Shown here in pieces: positions 8,230 to 19,220 of a stretch of 64,000 bases of DNA (its first letter is position 1; every line of letters begins with the position of its first letter). Under the pieces are notes generated by a model that was not told where the DNA came from, ran no database searches, and saw only the letters and a program-made list of their open reading frames with translations. Source of the DNA: Tubulanus polymorphus (taxonomy: Eukaryota; Nemertea; Palaeonemertea; Tubulaniformes; Tubulanidae); NCBI RefSeq assembly GCF_964204645.1, contig NC_134034.1, positions 14,141,962 to 14,205,961 of the forward strand, in the 5' to 3' direction. Made by a program: the position numbers and the translations under genes.

Positions 8230-11100
8230 AGCGGGATGCGGGATCGGTCCATTTGTTACATACATCTTGAAATATCGAGCCGGGGATAGTTCCATCCTCG
8301 ATACTTTACTGATTGAGGTTATAGGGGTGTTTATAAAGGTTTATCGCCGTTTTTAATGATATCTGTAAAAAAAGAACTTGAAGATGCGACTACCCTCTCA
8401 CTAGACGGGTCTATGTTTGTGATATCATAGACGGCGTCGCGCACGAGACAATATGATACATGTGACTGCAGCATATCATTATGTAGAAATCATATGGAGG
8501 GCAAAATTCTCTCAATTCTATCGGACGACGAACGTACAACGAACAGGTTCGTTGATGAGACTCCTTTGATATACGATTAGGCGCCATGTACTGGTCGGGG
8601 ATGGGGGCAAGAGAAGCGAAATAAAGGCTCAAAGTTACTGATCGAATAAGTGTCCAAACTCAGTCAAACATGTCAACTTGAACCCAGGTAGCGATTAATG
8701 TAGTCCGAGGTTTGACTTATACCACATGTGGACGCGCGTCTGGGGACGGGGGTGTTTGGGATATGACAAATGATTATTCCAGTTTTCCTGCTGTTCGTCC
8801 GCTATCCTAAGCAGGGAAAAGAAGGGGACCAAAAGACCATGCATCATCAATCAGACCATAATATAAAGAAATAATCGTCTATTTATAAATATATTTCTAT
8901 TTATTTCCATTAACACTACATAGACCTATATAAGATTGATTCTATAGTAAAAATGAGTTAGTTTTTGTTTGGAAAGAAAATTTGGTGAAATTTGGTGTCA
9001 AATATGTGGACGCTGGAACCCGGGAAAAATCCTCTCTTTCAACATCCAATGGCAAGTTACAGGGTTCGAATCACGGACACAGAGTTTAATTCATTGAATA
9101 AATTTCATTCTATATTTCCCATAGATGATGCATAAGAAATAAGGTGCATTGAAACTCCATTGATTATCAATTCAGAAAATAGATAAGGTTCCTCTAGGGG
9201 CACATAGGCTTATAGATATTGATATTGATGAAAGCAGAATGTAGCCTAAGCAATAATGACACTTTTAAGTAAATAATGCAAATATCTTTTCTTAATTTAT
9301 AGCTTGATTCTGAAGAAGGGGAGAACACAGTTTTCATGACAGTTTTCATCATCATCTGTGCGGTCTGAAGTATCTAGGGGTCACCCGGACTCAACATTAC
9401 GGCCTCCAGTATCATCATTCGAGGTTAATTTTATATTTCTATGAAATATTTTGCTCAAATAAATTCATTTTGTTATCATATCAATGAAAATTAGTGTAGT
9501 TATTCATTTCAGTTTGAAATTTGGCTCTGTTTTGAGGAATTACTAATTTTCCAGAAATCGGATCCAGAAATTCACCTTGCCATCACCAGGACAACGCATC
9601 AGTCAAAACAAACAACAATCATTCAGAAATGAAGCCCTGTAGATTCTTATATTTGGTTAAAAGTTTGTTTATATTGGTTGAGTAGATTTTGAATGATGCA
9701 AAGTTAGAGTTTCAGTACTGATGGTTAATTTCACTGTCCTATCCCTGAAGGGCTTTTAGTCACTCAGATTTTGTGATAAAATGTGTTCAGATCAAAAGTT
9801 CACAACTCAAATTTCCGATAGATGGCGCCTGCGATATATAACTCATTTTGCCAACCGTCGCAATTAGCTTTTCCAGTAATTTAGTGGTTCAGCAAAATTC
9901 CAAGAGGTGGCGAACATGTAACTAATGTATGTGAAGTAATAAGACACCTTGGTTCATCATCTGATCAGAATCACTGGGTTTGAACCTGGGACATCGCAAC
10001 ACAGTCATTGGGTTCGAACCTGAGACATTCCTCCAAATCCTCCAATCAGCATGAAACATCACAGTCATTTAGATTCAATAATTCATTCATTTGACGCGCA
10101 GTCAATTTCAGGTGTAGACGTGTCGCAGGTTTCAGTTATTGAGATCCTCCTCCATTAGACTGAAAATAAATCAAACAACGTTCATTATAACATCATTAGA
10201 GCAATTCACAAAAATCATATCAAATATTCGACATGAATAAGAGTAACTAAACAAACCTGATCTAAACATCATCTTCTTTTGAGTAGAATAAACAAAACTC
10301 TAGCGTTAGGCCTACATCTGAAATAATACAAAACAAAGAAAATCATTATTTCTTCATCAGATAAAAAATGAAAACAGATTAAAAATGCTTTTAATGTCAA
10401 GAATTTTCAGTGTTACAATCTTTTTTTCATACAAGACTTAACGGTAAATTGGTTCAGACTTAGAGCAGGGAACACTATAAGAATCATATTACAGATTTCG
10501 AATCGAAATTTGCAGCATGTTCGTTGCTCAGCAGCAGGTGAATCGCACCATTCAAACATGTTTGATATTTCCACAGTAAATTTCATCGCAGCAAAATTTT
10601 TGTTTAGTCCCAAACACAGTAAATTGAGCCGCAATCTTTGACAAGCTTTCAAATCATGATGGCATCAATGATTTGAGAACGGCGCTGAAAACCTGCTTGG
10701 ATTTTGGTTAACTCTGTTTTAAAACACCACTGAAACTATTTAGTTTCTAGAGGTCTGTGATTAGGGCCTAAGATATATCAACCTGAATCGAGGGATCACT
10801 TGTTCACTTCATTGCAAACAGTTATTTCTTGAACTTCCTGATGACTGCAGTTAATTAGTAGAGCATCACCCTGAAATAAACATAGAAACCTGTCAGAGAA
10901 AGCACTATAAAATCAAGGGTATCGGCGGGGTCAAATTCTTTATCTGTGTTGATAGCAATTACAGGGACTTGACACAAAAGGATTTTGACCCCAGTATCCT
11001 CAGTCTTTTTATATATAGTACCTAGGATACTGCGGTCGAAATGCTCAAATGCTCTGTATTGATAGTAATAGTTTATATTAGGCCTCAATCCACACTAGAT
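8230..11100. other. Alpha segment, right part
   Basis: No supported gene. Shared with 42270-44760 up to increasing divergence after 10330 / 44400. Notable items are GGTTCGAA-type motifs at 9062, 9977 and 10012 and a dispersed-repeat block 9430-9720. There are many ORFs under 80 codons, none with features of coding sequence that hold across both copies. Confidence 0.5.
9430..9720 (+). repeat. Dispersed repeat, copy in alpha
   Basis: The block 'atgaaatattttgctcaaat ... gatgcaaagtt' recurs at 11950-12245 (same unit, 2.5 kb downstream) and at 43470-43755 (unit 3). It is therefore present twice within unit 1. No ORF and no obvious terminal repeats. Confidence 0.75.
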
Positions 11101-11227
11101 ATACATTTTACTAATTGAATCTTGAATGTCGGCCGACAGTTTTACACGCATTAGCTCGACATGGCGGTTTTATGTCCAACACACAGGAGCTTATCACCAT
11201 TTGATGGAGGATGGACCACACCAGTAT

Positions 11228-11365
11228 CCTTATATAGATAGGGGGGCTAACTGCAGTTTGGGTCACCTATCCACTGGGTGGCGCTAGTGTTATTAAAGAA
11301 TAGTGTTATTGTAAGGTTAGGTACATACCATTAGGGACACCTAAACTGCAGTCATACCTAGATAG
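11228..11365 (+). mobile_element. MITE-like element with CTGCAGTTTGGGTCACC end
   Basis: It begins 'ctaactgcagtttgggtcac' and ends with the complement of a related sequence (cctaaactgcagtc), giving imperfect terminal inverted repeats of about 15-18 bp. A longer relative lies in opposite orientation at 49926-50232, sharing both ends, the 'ccactgggtggcgctag' block and the 'gtaaggttaggtacataccattagggacac' block. No ORF. Confidence 0.65.
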
Positions 11366-12745
11366 GGATACTGGCAACTGGTGTCATCCATCCGTCCATC
11401 AAATTGTGACGGAATTCATTGTGACAAGCCCCTGTGTTCCGACACCTTCCATCTCGAATCACCTTCAACCGTACAACAAAAGTATTCGATTCATAAGTAA
11501 ATTTACTTACTGTTTTTCAATGTTGAAATGGTTTGAAGACATTCACTTCTGCGTTGAAAGAGAAGCTTCTAAATATTTCAAGTGTAAATTTCGATTGATT
11601 CGTCCGCCATCATTCTTAAATGGGACATACTCCACTTGGGAGGGCTAGTTCTGTAGTCCGCGCAGATCGAGGTCGACTAGGGCTCAGGGGCATTAGCGCT
11701 CCGGGCACCAACTAAAGAGTTCACGATAGTGCCCGCGGTAGACTTTACATGCCGCTCCGAATTGATAGTTGCGGGAAATAAAACCACGAAATTAGGAATT
11801 TGTTGCGATTTCCGTGCAATAGTTCACTGAAGAATTATGTGAAAAATATTCCCAATAAAATACCGGTATTTCAAACAAAGAAACTTAATAACTTAAATCG
11901 GAGAGGTATTTCACCTAGTTTATCAGCGGGGCGCGGCCGACATCGACAAGTTCTATATTTCTGTGATAAATTTCTATAACATATTTTGCTCAAATAAACT
12001 CATTTCATTATCATATCGATGAAAATAAGTGTAGTTATTGATTTCAGTATGAAATTTGGCTCTGTTTTGAGGAATTACTATTTTTCCAGACATCGGATCC
12101 AGAATATCACCTTGCCATCACCATGACAACGCACCAGTCAAAACAAACGACAATCATTCAGAAATGAAGCCCAGTAGATTCTAAAATTTGGTTTCAAGTT
12201 TATTTATTTTGGTTGAGTAGATTCTGAATGATGCAAAGTTTACCAGAGACACTGGTTTTACCAAAATCATCTCTGGGGGACAGTGCCAATCCTGGAAGGG
12301 TTTTAACAGTCACTCAGATATTGTGTTCCACTGCATTCAGATCAAACCAACAGTTCACACTCAACTTGAGAAATACATTGTGTTAATCTAAAATAAATTT
12401 CACGTTTTTTTTTACACTCAAGATATAAATTAGAATACAATACGTGGAGTTCCACTAATCATGGTCGATGTTTACGTACAAACTGACGATCAAAACCCGG
12501 CAAACTCGATACAATAGAAAAACCTTCCACACTCTGGAGCTCGTTCAGTCTATTCTGGACGCCGTCCTAAACCGTCTCCGGGTGTAAAACTGCAGAGCTT
12601 CATCACCCGTAACAGAACCTGTCTTCTTTACATAAATATCATCATAATGATATAAACTATCAATAACGTGTTTTATTCCTGATATAGCTATTTAAATCTA
12701 AAACTACATTTTAAATGTGAAATGTTCTTTAAAAGGTCAAAATCA
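11366..12745. other. Unit 1 private sequence and second dispersed-repeat copy
   Basis: No supported gene. 11950-12245 is the second copy of the dispersed repeat. The rest is not repeated elsewhere in the window as far as I can see. An 80-codon ORF at 11406-11648 lacks recognisable features. Confidence 0.4.
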
Positions 12746-12863
12746 AGATGGCGGCTTTTTCAAGTAAAACCTCGAAATTAAAAAACAATTTCTACAGTAA
12801 TAAACATCTGTATTAAGATAAAATCCCACTATTTTAATCTGTAAATAGTGGGATTTTATCTTA
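12746..12863 (+). promoter_or_regulatory. AAGATGGCGGC motif next to a perfect 21-bp hairpin
   Basis: CAAGATGGCGGCTTTTTC at 12746 matches the YY1-type AAGATGGCGGC motif common at animal transcription starts and start codons. It opens only 23 codons here. Downstream, 12814-12834 and 12843-12863 are perfect 21-bp inverted repeats separated by 8 nt. The stem is long enough for a stable RNA hairpin. A promoter plus hairpin RNA is possible, but a small MITE end pair is as likely. Confidence 0.35.
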
Positions 12864-12869
12864 TTATCC

Positions 12870-13840
12870 GTTCATCACGTTTGAGTGTGGTTATCGTTCT
12901 ACATCTGTATTGTCTATATGTGTGACGCGCGTTGTTGTACAAGGACAGCTGGTGACTGATAATAGTAACCGTTTTGTTGACAGACGACTGTATTATCTGT
13001 AATTGACTTGAATTAATGACACTGATCAAATTTGAATTTCTCCATCTTCACTAGTTGTATACGGTATCGACCGATTCACTGTTTGATTCACCGTAGATGA
13101 TGTTCGGGAATCCACGCTTTGAGAATACGAACATTTCCCCCTATCGCGTAGTTATGTGGTTCAATGTCAGTTAGAGCAAATTAAGATTACGAAAGTGACA
13201 CTTATAGGGCCCAGTTTTTGGACTACATGTTTATCAGATTTTGTTAAACTTTGAATATCAGACGGACTGTACATATAATCAGCCCACGATAAACCAGGTA
13301 CCACTATAATAAATACGTGTATTTTGAACATAAGATGTAGAACACCAGAAGATCTCAATCTCTCTAGTCAATCTGAAAATTATTTCATTTCATCTTCCAT
13401 TTCTCCTTTTCTATTAGTATTTTTTAAACCATCGAATTATTCAATATTGTAAAAAGTAAGTTCCGCCATTTATATTGAAAATTATAAATCCAACCATCAT
13501 TTTTTTTATACTAAGTTGTTTAATTGAAGAACTTAATTGTAACGTACAAAATAAACTCGATGATTTTTCGCTGAATAAAACTTAAGTGAATATTTTAATC
13601 GCTTGATGTTTACGTCATACGGTTTACTTCAGTAAAAGTCGAAAAAGTTTATCTTATTTGTAAACTGTCGAAACGCTATCATTTTTCTGATAACAACAAT
13701 TCTCTATTAAGACCCCATCGACGCCAATAATAAATTACCCTTTTTCCACCAAAATGGCATTTAGGGGACGACAGGAATCATGAAATAGCCTCAACAAAGG
13801 CAAAATAGGCCCAAACAATAGGTAATAGCACCTGGCTCGC
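12870..13840. other. AT-rich sequence without recognisable gene
   Basis: Only short ORFs; the longest is 63 codons on the minus strand at 13167-13358, opening with a hydrophobic stretch. No splice context or domain supports it, and no copy is found elsewhere in the window. Confidence 0.4.
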
Positions 13841-13842
13841 CA

Positions 13843-14370
13843 ACCCAATTTAGGACAGTGTAACTTCAACCTAGAGCGATTTCACCCACCCCGAGTGCTA
13901 CTAAGCTCCTGTGTATCAAGTTTAATCGTAATCGGTCCATTGGGTCAAGAGATATAGACATTTATCCAAAGCGACACCTATATGGAAAAGAGTGGAAATT
14001 GTTGCATACCAACCGTAAAGTAGATATTGTGGTTTTTATATATATATTGAATAATGTCACCAACTCTTTTATTCATTTAGAAATAAACTACTGTATTGAG
14101 CGAAGTATCTTTTAAATAAAGTGGCCTCCACTAGATAAAGCAAATATATGTGTTCAAAATATATAAGTTAGTACAGAATCTATTGACCAAAAAACAACCC
14201 GAGTCAAACAGATGATCATCGTACTACAAATACCTCGCTGGGCCAAAAATTAGCCCCAACCTGAGGCACTAACCCTAACCCTAGATCGACCGTAACCCTA
14301 ACCCTAGCAGGACTCGAACCTGCGACCAACAGCATGCCAGACGAGCGTGTTAACCACTAGACCATACACC
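13843..14370. repeat. Truncated module copy
   Basis: It begins inside the membrane-protein ORF ('aacccaatttaggacagtgtaac') and runs through AATAAA, telomere-like motifs and the antisense SINE head. It is then cut by private sequence and the pentanucleotide satellite. A 10-bp loss (ttgataaaag) breaks the ORF further. The missing 3' part of a module reappears at 17697-18090, so the satellites at 14444-17692 sit inside one former module. Confidence 0.75.
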
Positions 14371-14443
14371 AGTGACGATTAACGCAGTTTGTTAGTTTGT
14401 CTGGTCATTGTGTTAACCAGTGACCGGTCAGGTGTGGTGACCA

Positions 14444-14592
14444 GTATCGTATCGTATCGTATCGTATCGTATCGTATCGTATCGTATCGTATCGTATCGT
14501 ATCGTATCGTATCGTATCGTATCGTATCGTATCGTATCGTATCGTATCGTATCGTATCGTATCGTATCGTATCGTATCGTATCGTATCGTAT
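14444..14592. repeat. (TATCG)n pentanucleotide satellite
   Basis: About 30 perfect copies of a 5-bp unit (atcgt). The apparent 84-codon VSYRI repeat ORF here is only a reading of this satellite. Confidence 0.97.
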
Positions 14593-14599
14593 CAATATT

Positions 14600-15530
14600 T
14601 ATTCCTACCTTACAGATTCTGCGACTCCTGTGTGTGTGTATGAATTCAGTGAGGATCCTTAAAGTAAATTTAAACCCTTCAGTTTCAGAAACGTTTTATA
14701 TTAATCCTGAATGCGATTCCAATTCGAATGATTCCTGAAAAAAACAATTAGAAATTGAAAAGATCAGACGCCAATATTAAAGATAAAATACCTTTTTGAA
14801 TTCATGTTAAATGAGCCTACCGAAGATTCATACTATTCAGATATATGATAAATTGATTTTGTTTAATATTTGAGAAAGAATACAGAGTTTTCACCGACTG
14901 AATCTAAACATCGTCGGTAAAAGTTTTGACAAAACGTCTAAATTTATCGACGTCAGTAAATTGTAAGATGGGTGGTAAATACCGGAATAACTACCACACT
15001 GAAACGTGGAGAATTAAATTAGAGGATAAAGAAATCATAAGTGATCTTGACGGCAATTTATGCTAAAACTGAGAACATAGTTAAACATTGACCAGTCAGG
15101 TGTGGTGACTCTATTCACTAAGAATATCCGCTATCATTATCTGACTATAACAGTTTCTAATCGGACCCCTGATTGCCGCCAGTAATAAATTAAACCTTTC
15201 TCATCCACCTAACGCTAGTGAAAGTGACCAGAATTCGTTCAACTTTTTCAGTACTATATTTCACTGATACCCGTTTGTTTTGGATCGAGCTTGCAAAACA
15301 GAACTGTCAAAATATATTCGGTTTAAAAACCTATGCGTGAAGTATGGTGAAATATCAGAATTTTCGGTGTTGAAATATTTGAATAAGTATGGAAGCCCTG
15401 AGAAGGCATCTTGGGTTTAGAGTTAATGCTCCTAACGTGTGGAATATTTTACCAAGTTCTCTTAGTTCAATTGAAAAGGTTGAATGTTTTAAAAGATCAT
15501 TGAATACACACTTTTTTAAGCAGGCTTTTA
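14600..15530. other. Unit 1 private AT-rich sequence
   Basis: No supported gene. 15385-15540 reads, in part, like a decayed retroelement reverse-transcriptase C-terminus (plus-strand phrases such as RVNAPNVWNILPSSLSSI and FKRSLNTHFFKQAF). This phrase pattern is typical of the end of non-LTR retrotransposon ORF2 proteins. No longer RT homology is present around it. Confidence 0.35.
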
Positions 15531-15540
15531 GTTGTTAATT
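15385..15540 (+). pseudogene. Possible 3' end of a non-LTR retrotransposon ORF2
   Basis: One plus-strand frame reads through LRVNAPNVWNILPSS, then SLSSIEKVECFKRSLN and THFFKQAFSC, followed by a stop. An 'R...N.WN.LP..(V)......FK..L...' ending is characteristic of LINE reverse-transcriptase proteins in animals. Only about 45 codons remain and no RT core motif is visible. Recognition rests on the motif pattern alone. Confidence 0.4.
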
Positions 15541-15544
15541 TTAC

Positions 15545-15665
15545 TATGTCGTTAATTCATAACATTGTCATTACTTGTTATGACAATGTTATGACTTGTT
15601 ATGACAATGTCATAATGTCATAACATTGTACGATGACAAGTCATAACACGGCATTCGTTATTACA
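15545..15665. repeat. Short palindromic repeats (CATAACATTGTCAT)
   Basis: Several overlapping direct and inverted copies of cataacattgtcat / atgacaatgttatg occur here, with a further copy at 15885-15908. They can fold into alternative hairpins. No ORF. Confidence 0.7.
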
Positions 15666-15916
15666 CGTATCGATGACACCCAGTCCCAGAATTAACAATT
15701 AACTATTTAAAATGTTTCTATCTCCCTCATGGATTGTGAACTTAGGTAATTTATCTACATCTGTTGCAACGCTACGCAATAAAGCGGCGTGTACTGGATA
15801 AATAAACGAATTGTGTTATAAAAAAACAATTAAAGAGAATCATTGTCGATAAAATTGCGTCGTCGTCATTACCTGTCATGAAAATTTCATAACATTGTCA
15901 TTACTTGTTAGAAATT

Positions 15917-16348
15917 AGGCGTCCCCTGCTCAAACCACGAAAATCAGTGTCAAATAATTCGCGAAAATGAACTAAGTTGAGACCTGAAAAGCGACCTTTT
16001 TCTAACTTCCTGCACGACCCTAATAGTGGCCTAGGGCTCTGAAACTTCTCGGGTATTTAGAAGGGGTCATATAGTTGATATAGAACCATTAAAATCCTGG
16101 TCGCGGGGCTCCGTTGAGCCTAGGCGTCCCCTGCTCAAACCGCGAAAATCAGTGTCAAATAATTCGCGAAAATGCATTAAGTTAAGACCTGAAAAACGAC
16201 CTTTTTCTAACTTCCGGCACGACCTTGATAGTGGCCCTAGGGCTCCGAAACTTCTCGGGTATTAAGAAGGGGTCATGAAGTTGATATAGAACCATTAAAA
16301 ATCCTGGACGCGGGGCTCCGTTGAGCCTAGGCGTCCCCTGCTCAAACC
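15917..16348 (+). repeat. ~206-bp tandem duplication leading into the 18-bp array
   Basis: Two full copies (15917-16121, 16122-16328) start 'aggcgtcccctgctcaaacc'. A third copy begins at 16329 but after 20 bp gives way to the 18-bp minisatellite at 16349. Copies differ by a few substitutions and small indels. Confidence 0.85.
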
Positions 16349-16949
16349 AGTACTCTGTCGGTGCACAGTACTCCGTCGGTACACAGTACTCTATCGGTAC
16401 ACAGTACTCTGTCGGTACACAGTACTCTGTCGGGAAACAGTACTCCGTCGGTACACAGTACTCCGTCGGGACACAGTACTCCGTCGGTACACAGTACTCT
16501 GTCGGTACACAGTACTCCGTCGGGACACAGTACTCCGTCGGGACACAGTACTCCGTCGGTACACAGTACTCAGTCGGTACACAGTACTCCGTCGATACAC
16601 AGTACTCCGTCGGGACACAGTACTCCGTCGGGACAAAGTACTCTGTCGGTACACAGTACTCCGCCGATACACAGTACTCCGTCGGGACACAGTACTCCGT
16701 CGGGACACAGTACTCCGTCGGTACACAGTACTCCGTCGGGACACAGTACTCTGTCGGTACACAGTACTCCGTCTGTACACAGTACTCCGTCGGGACACAG
16801 TACTCCGTCGGGACACAGTACTCTGTCGGTACACAGTACTCCGTCTGTACACAGTACTCCGTCGGTACACAGTACTCTGTCGGGACACAGTACTCCGTCG
16901 ATACACAGTACTCTGTCGGTACACAGTACTCTGTCGGTACACAGTACTC
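16349..16949. repeat. 18-bp minisatellite array A (AGTACTCCGTCGGTACAC)
   Basis: About 33 copies of an 18-bp unit with a few variable positions (ctccgtcgg / ctctgtcgg / gggac / ggtac). The period is a multiple of 3, so several frames on both strands stay open across the array (YCVPTE, YSVGTQ, HSTPSV repeats). These are artefacts of the period, not evidence of a protein. Confidence 0.95.
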
Positions 16950-17344
16950 GCAATTTTTGCCGATTGTTAACAATGAAGGGGCATTTAGCCGTATTCTGTA
17001 TAATTGTTAAGGGGCACTTTTAAAGATTATAGGGGCACTAGGCGAAGTTGGCGACAACCATTCTTTCATGGGTTCGCCAGCTTCATTTTTTATCCGCATG
17101 TGTTGAAATCTTGTCTCGGATTCGTTTATTCTGGATTGCTCTGCTAGCCTCTAGAAGCCCTCTAAAAGCCTTTAAATGGTACCATATTTTCAAAATTTTC
17201 CGGGGGTGGGCCCCCAGACCCCCCTCTAAGGACTTCGCGCCTTCGGCGCTCGCATTGAACTGGATACTGGGTGTGCCCTAAGATCAGAAAGGTGCCCTTA
17301 AATTTCCTTCCAATACTGTCTACCCATCCCCCTGGATCCGCCCC
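16950..17344. mobile_element. Sequence between the two 18-bp arrays, TE-like
   Basis: It contains the phrases 'gggtgggcccccagacccccct', 'cttcgcgccttcggcgctcgc' and an end 'ccccctggatccgcccct'. This resembles a class of animal DNA elements whose ends are G/C-rich with GGATC. A second fragment with similar phrases lies at 63105-63298. No intact terminal repeats are seen. Confidence 0.45.
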
Positions 17345-17692
17345 TGGGTACTATGTCGGGTCACGGTACTCTGTCGGTACACAGTACTCCGTCGGGACAC
17401 AGTACTCCGTCGTCGGTACACAGTACTCCGTCGGGACACAATACTCGTCGGGACACAGTACTCCGTCGGGACACAGAACTCCGTCGGTACACAGTACTCC
17501 GTCGGGACACAGTACTCGTCGGGACACAGTACTCCGTCCGGTACACAGTACTCCGTCGGGACACAGAACTCCGTCGGGACACAGTACTCCGTCGGGACAC
17601 AGTACTCCGTCGGTACACAGTACTCTGTCGGTACACAGTACTCTGTCGGTACACAGTACTCTGTCGGTACACAGTACTCTGTCGGGACACTA
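17345..17692. repeat. 18-bp minisatellite array B
   Basis: Same unit as array A but less regular, with units of 15-21 bp (cgtcgtcgg, ctcgtcggg, gtccgg variants), about 19 copies. The indels break the long frames that stay open in array A. It ends abruptly where module tail sequence resumes at about 17697. Confidence 0.93.
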
Positions 17693-17696
17693 GGGT

Positions 17697-18090
17697 TTCT
17701 GCGTTCATTAAACAGGCCAACACTCGTCAGTGTTTGTTTCTTGGTAATTTTAGTGCCCTGGGGCCAGTTCGATGGGTGAAGACTGATTCTATTGGCTAAT
17801 ACAGTCAAACTAAATCGTTTAATCCGCATCGGCTTAATCCGAATTTTGGTCTAATCCGGATAATATTTACAGTCAATTTAATCATTAATATACACGAAAA
17901 TGACTTTTAAATCCGGATTTGCCGTAAAACGAATGAATTTTGTTGGTCCCAATGATCGGAATTAGGGAGATTCTATCATACCATTAATTTACTCTCCTTA
18001 TATAAAGCTCTAATGTTGGTACAGTTATTAATTTCTAACAAACTAGTGTTGAGTGATGAATGAAATTTGACTTAAGAAAAATCTGTATTC
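17697..18090. repeat. Module tail copy joining the satellites to beta
   Basis: It matches the 3' third of the module (ggtttctgcgttcattaaac through gacttaagaaaaatctgtattcctca), as at 30020-30423 and 55025-55538. In unit 2 the same tail is joined directly to a complete upstream module, which marks the recombination site that shortened unit 2. Confidence 0.8.
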
Positions 18091-18825
18091 CTCACATGCC
18101 GCAGTAAAATAGCAAGACTGCATCAAATTACAACCGTTCAGTGCTGCCCCTATGAATAACGATAGCGGAATTTCTGTGAACTAAAGTAGTAATTACGGAA
18201 ACCTCGGAACGAATGATTAGATTGGTAAAGAGCGTGGTTTTCATTAGAATAAATTCTTTGAATATTGCGTAGAATACAAAACCTAATCTAATCGAAAAGA
18301 AGCCGAGACCTGCAATCGACTGGTTGCCATTTCTACTTGCGAATGCAGGTGGCGGTGACCAGTCTACCGGCGGGAATCCCAATCTGAGGTACACTATGAC
18401 GCAATATCAAAATGGCGTGCTTTACCGAATTACCATAACACGAAATTAAGCAAAAACCTCACCTAAACATTGCCACCCTCCTTCCCGACCCCTGAAATCA
18501 GTATTTCAATATATGGTAAGTGTTTGTAACATTGGTTTAAATGGCGAAAAATATTCCATCTCAGATATTGTGGGAAATCATATTATTTCAGAGTCACATC
18601 CTGCAAACAGTGCACATATGGTGGCGCTCAGTCGAGCATATCGACGTCATTCCATCCTGATATATCTGGACCACGATGGGCTTCACCTCGCTGTTTTGTG
18701 ATGAATTTGTTCTAAAATGATTCCATCGACTGATTACATCAAACAGTGAAAACAGTGTAAGTTTATTTCATCTGTCGCTTAACCTATAGGCCTATTAATC
18801 GCACTCCAAACATGTCGGACACCAA
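18090..18825. other. Beta segment, left part
   Basis: Shared with 30423-31150 and briefly with 55540-55690. Contains an 88-codon minus-strand ORF at 18128-18394 (matching 30459-30725) without recognisable domain. It ends with CAAAATGGCGTGC motifs near 18410 on the plus strand. Confidence 0.4.
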
Positions 18826-19175
18826 CATCCTCCCATGGGAGGGATTTGAACCTGATGACATTGCTCGCTACACTCAGCCACGGTACGAACCCCTGCCACA
18901 CTAGACCGGGTGCGCAGGTACATGCGCAGCTTTACCGTGCGAAATCTTGCGGCACCAATCAGATTGCTCGTTAATCGCTGAGGTAAATTTCACGGAAGAA
19001 CTATAAATGGGAAAACCCGGGCTCAAATAAAACTGAATTTCTGATTGGCTATTAATGACATCAACTAAGCTGCGCGTGTAGCTGCTGCGCACTCGGTCTA
19101 GTGTGGCAGGGATTCGTACCGTGGCATTCTGGATGCCATCAGGTTCGAGTTCCTGCCGCGGGAGGATTGATGCCT
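18826..19175. mobile_element. Inverted SINE-like pair / ~350-bp foldback element (beta, unit 1)
   Basis: The left arm (18830-18920) and right arm (19084-19175) are imperfect inverse complements. For example, cggtacgaacccctgccacac pairs with gtgtggcagggattcgtaccg. Both arms hold B-box-like motifs (GGTTCGAGTTCC in the right arm). A GAT trinucleotide run follows at 19203-19220. The copy at 31157-31500 keeps both arms. It fits a foldback element or two SINE heads inserted in opposite orientation. Confidence 0.65.
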
Positions 19176-19220
19176 CTACTTGCCTCCATTCGTCTGTGAT
19201 ATTGATGATGATGATGATCA

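Noticed and set aside
14389-14643. 84-codon VSYRI-repeat ORF
   Set aside because: Direct reading of the pentanucleotide satellite.
16182-16973. Long repeat ORFs (up to 263 codons) on both strands
   Set aside because: They exist only because the 18-bp period keeps frames open; no start context, splice sites or domain.
18513-18701. 62-codon plus-strand ORF in beta
   Set aside because: Disrupted by indels in the unit 2 copy (around 30900-31000); no sign of constraint.
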